Assembly: GCA_031270145.1 (NCBI GenBank)
Contig: JAISYD010000204.1
Coordinates: forward strand, 1-16,835
DNA length: 16,835 nt
Direction of reading: 5' to 3'
Source of the DNA: Planctomycetota bacterium
GTDB lineage: Bacteria; Planctomycetota; SZUA-567
Under the pieces are notes generated by a model. That model did no database searches. It was not told the DNA's origin and saw nothing but the letters and a program-made list of their open reading frames with translations. Positions within the stretch are counted from its first letter, which is position 1. Every line of letters begins with the position of its first letter. Shown here in pieces: positions 8,261-14,619 of the stretch. Made by a program: the position numbers and the translations under genes.

Positions 8261-8839
8261 TTGCCCAACGTCCGGGGCGGGGCGGCGTTCCACTTGGACC
8301 TGTTCCTGGTGTTTTTCCGCATCGGCCTTTTCACCCTGGGAGGCGGCTACGCCATGGTGCCGCTTATCGAGCGGGAAGTGGTGGAGAAAAAGGGCTGGCT
8401 GGGCGGGAGCGAATTCATCGACGCCCTGGCCGTGGCCCAGTCGCTTCCCGGCCCCATCGCCGTCAACACCTCGGTTTTTGTCGGTTACAAGACGGCCGGG
8501 CTCAAGGGATCGCTGACCGGCCTATTGGGGACGGCGCTGCCATCCTTTATTTGCATGCTGGTCATCGCGGCCTTCTTTTCCGGCATCAAGGACAACCCGG
8601 CCGTGATCTCGATTTTCGCCGGCATCCGGCCGGCCGTGGCCGCCTTGATTGCCGCTTCGGTGTGGAGCCTGGGCCGGAAGGCCGGGATCGGCTGGCTCAA
8701 TGCCGCGATTGCCCTGCCGGTGGCCTTGGCGGTGTGGCTGGGCGGCTTGTCGCCGGCCTGGGTGGTGTTGATCCTGGCCGCGGCCGGCATTTGGTTTCCG
8801 GCGGCCCGCAAGGACGGGAAGGGGGCCGGAAATGCCTGA
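8261..8839 (+). CDS. chrA: Chromate transporter, first half-size subunit (CHR family)
   Basis: Half-size member of the chromate ion transporter family, 192 residues and highly hydrophobic. Signature motifs are FRIGLFTLGGGYAMVPLI (19-36) and SLPGPIAVNTSVFVGY (61-76), followed by four or five further membrane segments and a basic C-terminus. Full-length ChrA is about 400 residues with two such halves. Here each half has its own gene, as in the short-chain CHR pairs whose two products work together. The start is TTG, preceded by GGGAGG. The gene overlaps the second half by 8 bases, so the two are probably translationally coupled. CHR proteins export chromate in tested cases, but many are of unknown substrate; chromate resistance is not shown by sequence. 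Confidence 0.92.
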   Translation: MPNVRGGAAFHLDLFLVFFRIGLFTLGGGYAMVPLIEREVVEKKGWLGGSEFIDALAVAQSLPGPIAVNTSVFVGYKTAGLKGSLTGLLGTALPSFICMLVIAAFFSGIKDNPAVISIFAGIRPAVAALIAASVWSLGRKAGIGWLNAAIALPVALAVWLGGLSPAWVVLILAAAGIWFPAARKDGKGAGNA

Positions 8840-9362
8840 GGATCCGCGCCTGCCCCTCGTCGCGTCGTTTATGAAGATTGGCCTTTTCGGCTTTGGCGGC
8901 GGCTATGCCATATTGCCGTTGATCAGCCGCGAGGTGGTTGAGGTCCGCCAATGGATCGACGCCGGCGAGTTCGCCGACATCGTGGCCCTGTCGCAAATGA
9001 CGCCGGGGCCGGTGGCGCTGAACGCCGCCACCTATATCGGCTATGTCGTCACGGGCGTCGCCGGTTCGGCCATCGCCACGGCGGCCGAGTGTCTGCCGCC
9101 CTTCGCCGTCATGTTTCTGGCCTGCCGTTTTTTCATGTCCATCAAGGACAGTCCCCGGGTCGCCGGCGCCATGCGGCTGCTCCGCCCGGCGGTGGTCGGG
9201 CTGGTCCTGGCGGCGGCCCTAACCCTGGTCAACCGCCAGTCTTTCGCCGACTGGAAAAGCGTCCCGATTTTTTTGGCCGCCCTGGCGCTGACCGCCGGCT
9301 TTAGGGCCAATCCCATCTTTTTGTTGCTTGGGGCCGGCGTGTTCGGCTATTTTTTCTGTTGA
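8832..9362 (+). CDS. chrA: Chromate transporter, second half-size subunit (CHR family)
   Basis: Partner of the preceding half-size CHR gene, 176 residues. It repeats the same signature in the same order: FMKIGLFGFGGGYAILPLI (13-31) and QMTPGPVALNAATYIGY (55-71), then several membrane segments. It lacks the N-terminal and C-terminal hydrophilic ends of its partner. The ATG overlaps the partner's stop (ATGCCTGA), indicating coupled synthesis in equal amounts. The two proteins share the family motifs but differ elsewhere, consistent with an old duplication. The pair would form an antiparallel heterodimer by analogy with known short-chain CHR pairs. Confidence 0.92.
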   Translation: MPEDPRLPLVASFMKIGLFGFGGGYAILPLISREVVEVRQWIDAGEFADIVALSQMTPGPVALNAATYIGYVVTGVAGSAIATAAECLPPFAVMFLACRFFMSIKDSPRVAGAMRLLRPAVVGLVLAAALTLVNRQSFADWKSVPIFLAALALTAGFRANPIFLLLGAGVFGYFFC

Positions 9363-9426
9363 TTTGGCATCCTCCCAAGGTCTTTTTGCCGCCCCGGGCG
9401 TGGGCGGATTTCGGAGACTCGTCATC

Positions 9427-11118
9427 ATGTCGGCGGCAAATCCCAGAATCGTGGCGGCCCAGCTCAATACCCGGGTTGGCGACATTGCCGCCAATGTGGA
9501 CAAAATACGCCAAACCTACCTGGAAGCCGACGCCGACGGGGCGGATCTGCTGGTCACACCGGAACTGTCGGTGACCGGTTATCCGCTGGAGGACATGGCG
9601 AACATCCCGGATGTGCTCGACGCCGCGGCGGCCGGTCTGGAGTCGCTCCGCCTGACCACCCGGCGGCGGCGGGCGGCGCTTATGGTCGGGGCGCCGGTGG
9701 CCGACTCCGACGGTTTCCACAACGCGGCGGCGGTGTTCCAAGCCGGATCGCTTCTCCAGTTGGTCAGGAAAAGATGTCTGCCCAACTACGGGGTGTTTGA
9801 TGAAAAACGCAATTTCAGGCCGGAAACCGGGCCGTCCAGGCCATTCGCCCTGGCGGGCCGGCGGATCGGGGCGCTGATTTGCGAGGATCTCTGGTTCCCC
9901 GAAACCGCCTCGGAACTTCGCGCCGCCGGGGCGGAATTGCTGGTTTCGATCAGCGCCTCCCCCTTCCGCCGCGGCATACAGAAAACCCGCGTCATCGCCG
10001 TGGCGGCCAAGCGGGTGGAGGAGACCGGGCTGCCGCTCCTGTACGTCAATTCGGTGGGCGGGCAGGACGAGTTGGTTTTTGACGGCGGCTCCTTTTTCAT
10101 GGACGCGGCCGGGCGGCGGCGGCTGGAACTTCCCATGTGGGAGGAATGCGCGGCCGCCTGCGAGCCCTGGGGCGGGCCGGCGGCGGAGGTGGACGGCTTC
10201 GCCGACGACTTGGAGTGCGTTTGGCGCGCCATGCTGCTAAGCATCCGCGACTATGTCGCGAAAAGCGGTTTCACCGACGTCGTCCTTGGCCTTTCCGGCG
10301 GCATCGACTCGGCGGTGGTTGCGGCCGCGGCCGGCGACGCCCTGGGGCCTGGGCGCGTGCATTGCGTCCGCCTGCCGTCCGTCCATACCGCCGAGTTGAG
10401 CAACACGGCGGCCGGGGAGATGTGCCGCCGGTGGGGCTTCGACATGCTCACCCTTCCCATCGGAGTGGTGGTGGCCGCCGCCGCCGCCGCTTTGGCCCCG
10501 CTTTCGCCCAACGGGTTGAAAAAGCTGACCTCGGAGAACCTTCAGGCCCGGGCCAGGGGCTATCTGCTGATGACTCTGTCGAATGATCGCGGTTGGCTGC
10601 TCCTCTCGACCGGCAACAAGTCGGAGCTGGCGGTGGGATACGCCACCCTTTACGGCGACATGTGCGGCGGCTTCAATCCGCTCAAGGACGTTTTTAAGAC
10701 CACGGTCTATGAATTGGCCAGGTGGCGGAACCGCGGCCGCGCCGCCGGCCTGCTTGGCCCGGCCGGGACGGCGATCCCGGCGGAAATAATCGCAAGGGAG
10801 CCATCGGCCGAGCTGGCGCCTGGCCAGAAGGATTCGGATTCGCTGCCGCCCTATCCCGAACTTGACGCCATCCTTGCGGAATTGGTGGAAAAATGGACGC
10901 CGGTGGAGGACATCGTCGCCCAGGGCTTCGCCAGGGAGACGGTGTTGCGGGTTTTCCATTTGCTGCGGCGGGCCGAATACAAGCGCCGCCAAGGCGCTCC
11001 CGGCCCCAAAACCACCATGCGAGCCTTCACCCGCGATCGCCGCGTCCCGATGGTGAACGGCTTCGACCCCGGCATGGCCGGGCAATTGCGGAGCGCGGCG
11101 GAGAGAATGTTTCCATGA
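9427..11118 (+). CDS. nadE: Glutamine-dependent NAD+ synthetase
   Basis: Last step of NAD synthesis: nicotinate adenine dinucleotide is amidated using ammonia released from glutamine, with ATP. The product has 563 residues in two domains. The N-terminal nitrilase-type glutaminase domain has its catalytic triad at Glu46 (TPELSVTGYP), Lys115 (before LPNYGVFDEKRNF) and Cys152 (LICEDLW). The synthetase domain has the ATP pyrophosphatase loop SGGIDS (290-295), STGNKSELAVGYATLYGD (394-411), and EPSAELAPGQKDSDSLPPY near 458-476. The ATG at 9427 is chosen because conserved sequence starts at once (PRIVAAQLN) and GGAGA lies about 9 bases before it; the open frame extends further upstream without family character. 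The 64-base gap after chrA contains only a weak 6-bp hairpin. The gene overlaps the next by ATGA. Confidence 0.97.
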   Translation: MSAANPRIVAAQLNTRVGDIAANVDKIRQTYLEADADGADLLVTPELSVTGYPLEDMANIPDVLDAAAAGLESLRLTTRRRRAALMVGAPVADSDGFHNAAAVFQAGSLLQLVRKRCLPNYGVFDEKRNFRPETGPSRPFALAGRRIGALICEDLWFPETASELRAAGAELLVSISASPFRRGIQKTRVIAVAAKRVEETGLPLLYVNSVGGQDELVFDGGSFFMDAAGRRRLELPMWEECAAACEPWGGPAAEVDGFADDLECVWRAMLLSIRDYVAKSGFTDVVLGLSGGIDSAVVAAAAGDALGPGRVHCVRLPSVHTAELSNTAAGEMCRRWGFDMLTLPIGVVVAAAAAALAPLSPNGLKKLTSENLQARARGYLLMTLSNDRGWLLLSTGNKSELAVGYATLYGDMCGGFNPLKDVFKTTVYELARWRNRGRAAGLLGPAGTAIPAEIIAREPSAELAPGQKDSDSLPPYPELDAILAELVEKWTPVEDIVAQGFARETVLRVFHLLRRAEYKRRQGAPGPKTTMRAFTRDRRVPMVNGFDPGMAGQLRSAAERMFP

Positions 11119-12059
11119 ACCAGGAAATCATGCTTTTTTATTTACCCCGCGTCGTCTATTCGGCTTTCGCCGCCTGGGCGCTTTTCCGGCTGTGGACGGA
11201 AAAGACGCAACACGATCCCCGGGCCAGGATCGACGCCTTGTCGCGGGATGCCGCCCGGGCCGCCCGGGATCGGAAATTCCGGGCCGATGAATTGGCCGGA
11301 GCGGAGGCGGAACTGGCGGCGCTTTCCGGGGACGGGAGCGAGCCGTTCCCGATTTCCGTCGTAATCGAGGCCCTGATCGCCAAAACGCCGGCGGCATCCC
11401 TCTATGCGGGCGCGATTGGCGTTTTTACCTTGTATTTCGGGATATTCCACCAGCCGGCCGGCGATTCCGCCAACTGGCCGCTCATGGTCGGGTTGTTCCT
11501 ATTGGGGCTGGTCTTGCTGTTTTTCTGGTTTTACCGGCGGTTTGAGGGGCGTTTGGCGCGGGTCAGGGCGCTTATCCGGAAATATCTCATGTTGAAGGCG
11601 GGGAATGAACTTGAGCCCCTGCTTCAGACCCTGGCCGCCATCCGGGAGTATTATCCGGATCGGCCGGAATTGCTGTTGGAAAGCGCGGATCGCCTGGCCG
11701 CCGCCGCCCGCCTGGAGGAGGCGGTCGGGGCGGTGCGCCAAGCCCGGGAAATGCGGCCGGACAACCTGGATTTTGCCTTGCTGGAGACGTCCTACCTGAT
11801 TCGCGACGGTAGGTTGGCCGAAGCCGGGGAGGCGCTGGCCCGGGTGGAGGCGAATTTCGCCAGGGCGCCGACGGATCCGCGCCTGGACATTTACCTGGCG
11901 GCCCTTGCTGCCGCCGAAAACCGAATCGGCGCGGCCTGGGAAAGGCTGGAAAAGGCCTTGCAGCTAGACTCCGCCTTCAGCAAGGGGTTTATCGGCCTGG
12001 ATCAGACCCTGATGGGTCTGGAAAAAATCCTCGCCGAGCACGGGGTGAGGTTGAAGTGA
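11115..12059 (+). CDS. Membrane-anchored TPR-like protein of unknown function
   Basis: No specific family is recognised. The 314 residues start with a hydrophobic segment (about 6-26), followed by an Arg/Ala/Asp-rich stretch likely to be helical (33-70). Two more membrane segments follow (about 96-111 and 121-142), with a basic YRRF stop at 142-145. A soluble helical region (about 155-290) comes next, whose Ala/Leu/Glu pattern (ELLLESADRLAAAARLEEAV, then FALLETSYLIRDGRLAEAGE) looks like divergent TPR repeats. Such proteins usually scaffold membrane complexes. The start overlaps the nadE stop as ATGA, so the two genes are translationally coupled. It is the last gene of the plus-strand run. The function is not inferable from sequence. 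Confidence 0.85.
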   Translation: MNQEIMLFYLPRVVYSAFAAWALFRLWTEKTQHDPRARIDALSRDAARAARDRKFRADELAGAEAELAALSGDGSEPFPISVVIEALIAKTPAASLYAGAIGVFTLYFGIFHQPAGDSANWPLMVGLFLLGLVLLFFWFYRRFEGRLARVRALIRKYLMLKAGNELEPLLQTLAAIREYYPDRPELLLESADRLAAAARLEEAVGAVRQAREMRPDNLDFALLETSYLIRDGRLAEAGEALARVEANFARAPTDPRLDIYLAALAAAENRIGAAWERLEKALQLDSAFSKGFIGLDQTLMGLEKILAEHGVRLK

Positions 12060-12115
12060 CGCGAACGCGGCGCCCCCGGCGTCATGGCCCGGCTTGTTTT
12101 CGCGCGTTACTCCAG
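12060..12115. other. Convergent gene junction, no clear terminator
   Basis: These 56 bases separate the ends of two operons running towards each other. Only a weak possible outer stem (AACGCG at 12064-12069 with CGCGTT at 12103-12108) and a short T-run before it are seen. I do not call a terminator. Confidence 0.35.
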
Positions 12116-13039
12116 TTATGCGTTTTCCCCGGGCGTCATTTCCCTAAGCTTCCCCATAATCTCCAGCACGTCGGCCCAGGTCTCCCGATCCGCCTCGGTG
12201 CGCCCGTCCGGCCCGGCGGCGCTGCGCCGCTGCCGCAGGAGATAGGATGGATGGTAAAGCACCCGCAGGGGGACGCCGCGGTATTCGCGCCAGCGCTTGC
12301 GCAGGCCGGAAGTTCCGGCCGGGAGTCCGAGGAGGGCGCGGCCCGCCACCATGCCCAGGGCGATGATCAGGGCCGGCGCCACAGTTTCGATTTGTTTTTC
12401 CAAATAGCGGGCGCAGGCGGCGACCTCGTCCGGCAAGGGATTCCGGTCGCCGGGCGGACGGCACTTTAGGACATTGGCGATATAAACCCGGGAGCGCGGA
12501 ATCTTCATGCCTTTTTCGATGATGTCGGTCAATAATCGGCCGGAGCGCCCGACAAAGGGCCGGCCCTCCAGATCTTCGTCCCGGCCCGGCGCCTCGCCTA
12601 TGAACATGAGCCTGGCATCCAGATCGCCCTCGCCCCAGACCACCGATTTCCGGGTTTCGCACAAGCCGCAACCCCGGCATTCGGACGCCTCGCGGCGCAA
12701 CGGGGCCAAGACTTCCTCCTTTTCCGGATTTGCCGGCGGCTCGGCCAGCGGGACCAGACGCACCCGCGCCGCCGGGAGTGTTGCCGGACGGTAGGGAGGG
12801 GATGGCGCCGCCGGCTTCAAGGCCGGCTTCAGCCTGTCCAGGGGAGGGGGAGAAACGGGGCGGCGGGGCATAACCGCCCGCCGCTTGGCCAGGGAGGCGA
12901 TGTCGTCCAGGCTTTCGGCCAGGGCTTTTTCCAGCCGGACAGCGGAAACCGGGATGAAGGCAACGCCCAAATCGGCGTCCAGTTCCAGCCTGGCCTTGAG
13001 GGCCAGCAACAGTCCCGTCCTGTCGAGCCTGTGGGTCAT
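12116..13039 (-). CDS. Uracil-DNA glycosylase, family 4 (iron-sulfur type)
   Basis: Removes uracil from DNA to start base-excision repair. The 307 residues contain a helical N-terminal region (1-50), a Pro/Ala/Arg-rich linker (about 55-105) and the glycosylase domain (about 110-300). Four cysteines are placed as for the [4Fe-4S] cluster of family 4: Cys121 and Cys124 in CRGCGLC, Cys193 (NVLKCRPPGDRNP) and Cys209. Motif A is GEAPGRDEDLEGRPFVG (148-164) and the active-site His is in HPSYLLR (263-269). The ATG at 13039 begins one base after the upstream stop. The alternative TTG at 13072 would overlap that gene by 32 bases. The linker before the domain makes it longer than the roughly 200-residue minimal enzyme. 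It is the last gene of the minus-strand cluster. Confidence 0.95.
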   Translation of the reverse strand: MTHRLDRTGLLLALKARLELDADLGVAFIPVSAVRLEKALAESLDDIASLAKRRAVMPRRPVSPPPLDRLKPALKPAAPSPPYRPATLPAARVRLVPLAEPPANPEKEEVLAPLRREASECRGCGLCETRKSVVWGEGDLDARLMFIGEAPGRDEDLEGRPFVGRSGRLLTDIIEKGMKIPRSRVYIANVLKCRPPGDRNPLPDEVAACARYLEKQIETVAPALIIALGMVAGRALLGLPAGTSGLRKRWREYRGVPLRVLYHPSYLLRQRRSAAGPDGRTEADRETWADVLEIMGKLREMTPGENA

Positions 13040-13040
13040 C

Positions 13041-13553
13041 TTACCAATCCATGTCCTCGAAATCGCAGTCAAAAAGTTGGTTCAGCTTTTCCTGAATTTT
13101 TTCCAGATCCTCCCGGGTCGCCTCGGGTGAAACCACCTCCAGGCTCCGACCGCCGTTCCGGCGGTCGTACAGCCGCAGGCGGTCGCCCTCCGCGGCGCGG
13201 GACATGTCGTCCAGGCGGAGCCGGCGGCGGCGGACCAGTATCAGCGCCAGCACATAGCGGAACAGCCGCCGGTCCGGCTCCTCCGCCCCCTCCAGGCTGT
13301 CGAAAAAAGCCTGGAGCCGGTCGAAATCAATCGCCCGGGGCTTGTCCGGATCGCCGGCGTCGCCCTTGTTTTTCCAAAAGGAGCGGAACCTCCCCTTGTC
13401 GACCTCCGGCCAGGCCCCGGGGGAAAAATCCAGCCGCTCGAAGGAATCGTTGTTTTCCAGCAGGGCCGAGAAGAAGGGCTTCGACAAGTCCAGGGCGACG
13501 CCGGATTGGGCGCAGACGCGGGTCCGCCGGGGTATGCGCCAGGTTTCTCCCAT
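13041..13553 (-). CDS. Conserved-looking hypothetical protein, 170 residues
   Basis: I do not recognise a named family. The protein is soluble and highly charged. It opens with WRIPRRTRVCAQSG, followed by a region rich in aromatic residues with Asp and Glu (PFFSALLENNDSFERLDFSP, residues 26-45). The middle is helical and basic (LFRYVLALILVRRRRLRLDD, about 98-117). The C-terminal part looks like a helix (EATREDLEKIQEKLNQLFD) and ends in an acidic DFEDMDW. The opening vaguely resembles degenerate zinc-ribbon proteins of PVC bacteria, but only one Cys remains there. ATG 13553 is chosen because GAGGAAA lies 5 bases before it. It lies one base upstream of the uracil-DNA glycosylase gene and 20 bases after the zinc-ribbon gene, so it is co-transcribed with both. 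Confidence 0.8.
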   Translation of the reverse strand: MGETWRIPRRTRVCAQSGVALDLSKPFFSALLENNDSFERLDFSPGAWPEVDKGRFRSFWKNKGDAGDPDKPRAIDFDRLQAFFDSLEGAEEPDRRLFRYVLALILVRRRRLRLDDMSRAAEGDRLRLYDRRNGGRSLEVVSPEATREDLEKIQEKLNQLFDCDFEDMDW

Positions 13554-13558
13554 AGGGG

Positions 13559-13565
13559 TTTCCTC
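13559..13565 (-). promoter_or_regulatory. Ribosome binding site fixing the start of the 170-residue protein
   Basis: On the minus strand GAGGAAA lies 5 bases before the ATG at 13553. A TTG at 13577, overlapping the previous stop, is the alternative start. Confidence 0.55.
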
Positions 13566-13573
13566 GTGGCATT

Positions 13574-13789
13574 TCAACCGGTCTGGAATATCCGTTGTTC
13601 CGAACCGGTGCCGTCATGGCTTATCCCGACCTCGACCTTGGCCAGGCAACGGGGACAGAAGCCGCTATAGGCGGAGCCGGCCTTGTTCTTGTAAATATAG
13701 CCGTAGACATGGCAACAGCGGAAATGGATGGCCAAGTGCTCCCGGCGGCGTCCACCGGAGCCGGCCATCCCCTTTTCCTCCCGGCTCAT
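13574..13789 (-). CDS. Small zinc-ribbon-like protein, 71 residues
   Basis: Short basic protein whose only structure is a probable zinc-binding knuckle pair: CCH at residues 25-27 and CPRC at 45-48, with YGYIYKNKAGSAYSG between. A GISHDGTGSEQRIF tail follows. The first knuckle lacks the usual Cys-x2-Cys, so the ligands are uncertain. The ATG at 13789 overlaps the folE2 stop as ATGA, so translation is coupled; a second Met seven codons in could also serve. FolE2 genes are often linked to zinc limitation, and small zinc proteins occur near them, but a shared role is only an inference. Confidence 0.75.
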   Translation of the reverse strand: MSREEKGMAGSGGRRREHLAIHFRCCHVYGYIYKNKAGSAYSGFCPRCLAKVEVGISHDGTGSEQRIFQTG

Positions 13790-14607
13790 TGGCCCGTCCC
13801 TCCCGCGGCCTCCTTCGGCCGCCGCCAAACTATGCGGGCGAAGGCGTTGTGATCATGAATGCTTTCCATCGTCTCGGCTCGCACCTCCAGCCAGGCGATG
13901 CGCGAATCCTGGCGCAGATCCACCACCACCCGCCGCACCACGTCTTCGACAAAGGCCGGGTTGTCATAGGCGCGCATGGTGAGCTCCCGCTCGTCCTCCC
14001 GCTTCAACAGGGGGAAAACCGGGGCCGATCCCGCCCGCTCGCCCGCCGCCGCCAGCTCCTCGATCCACACCATGCGGGGCAGGCCGCTGGCGGCGCGCTC
14101 CGCCCGGACGGCGATATCGACATAGCCCCGCTGGTTGTGGGCGCCGTAGTCGGAAATGGCCTTGGAGCAGGGGCAAAGGGTGGAGACGGGAACCTTCACC
14201 CCGACCAGGAAATCGTCCCCGGCCCCGGCCACTTCGGCCATGAAACGGCAGTCATAGGACATCAGCGACACCAGGCGGGACGCCGGCGCCTCCCGCTCGA
14301 TGAAATAGGGGAAGCGCATCTCCACCCGCGCCCTTTCCGCCTCCAAGCGTTCCCGGAGAGCGTGGACTATGGCCGGAAGCGTCTCCATGTCGACCTGATC
14401 CCGGCGCTCGTGCACCACCTCGATGAAGCGGCTCATGTGGGTGCCCTTGAAATCCTGGGGCAGGCTCACCGACAAAGACATCTCGGCAATCGTCATCTGG
14501 CGGCGGCGCGCCTTGTCGCGCACGGTAATCGGATAGCGCAGCCCGCTCACTCCGACCAGGTCTATCGGCAATTCGCGATCATCGGCGCCCGCCTGTACAT
14601 CCTCCAT
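13786..14607 (-). CDS. folE2: GTP cyclohydrolase FolE2 (type IB)
   Basis: Converts GTP to 7,8-dihydroneopterin triphosphate, the first step of tetrahydrofolate and, in many bacteria, queuosine precursor synthesis. It replaces zinc-dependent FolE and can use other metals. The 273 residues match the family throughout: GLRYPITVRDK near the start, GTHMSRF (55-61), STLCPCSKAISDYGAHNQRG (142-161) with catalytic Cys147 and metal His157, an ELTMRAYDNP region (208-217), and ESIHDHNAFA (248-257) with the late metal His. Its length is typical. ATG 14607 has AGGGAG six bases upstream; a longer open frame has no family similarity. It starts 10 bases after the stop of the upstream surface-protein gene and overlaps the zinc-ribbon gene by ATGA. 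Confidence 0.96.
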   Translation of the reverse strand: MEDVQAGADDRELPIDLVGVSGLRYPITVRDKARRRQMTIAEMSLSVSLPQDFKGTHMSRFIEVVHERRDQVDMETLPAIVHALRERLEAERARVEMRFPYFIEREAPASRLVSLMSYDCRFMAEVAGAGDDFLVGVKVPVSTLCPCSKAISDYGAHNQRGYVDIAVRAERAASGLPRMVWIEELAAAGERAGSAPVFPLLKREDERELTMRAYDNPAFVEDVVRRVVVDLRQDSRIAWLEVRAETMESIHDHNAFARIVWRRPKEAAGGTGQ

Positions 14608-14613
14608 GCCGGG

Positions 14614-14619
14614 CTCCCT
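14614..14619 (-). promoter_or_regulatory. Ribosome binding site of folE2, overlapping the upstream stop
   Basis: AGGGAG on the minus strand is 6 bases before the folE2 ATG. It shares bases with the TAG stop (14618-14620) of the preceding gene, so folE2 translation may be helped by ribosomes finishing that gene. Confidence 0.6.

Noticed and set aside
7120..8874. A 584-codon open frame on the plus strand
   Set aside because: It runs in another frame through the cyclase and chrA genes, and its Arg/Pro/Gly-rich translation is typical of a GC-rich shadow frame. The real frames have all catalytic motifs.
9389..9408. Hairpin before nadE (CCGCCC / GGGCGG) near a T-run
   Set aside because: The T-run precedes the stem on the coding strand, so it is not a terminator, and the stem is only 6 bp.
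12060..12115. Bidirectional terminator between convergent operons
   Set aside because: Only a 6-bp outer pairing with a large loop is present; this is too weak to call.
12810..12835. Short direct repeat GCCGGCTTCA in the uracil-DNA glycosylase gene
   Set aside because: It encodes a repeated Leu-Lys-Pro-Ala in the low-complexity linker; there is no sign of a mobile or regulatory element.
13147..13167. 9-bp hairpin (CGACCGCCG / CGGCGGTCG) in the 170-residue protein gene
   Set aside because: It is short, wholly GC-rich and coding, so it is expected by chance in this composition.
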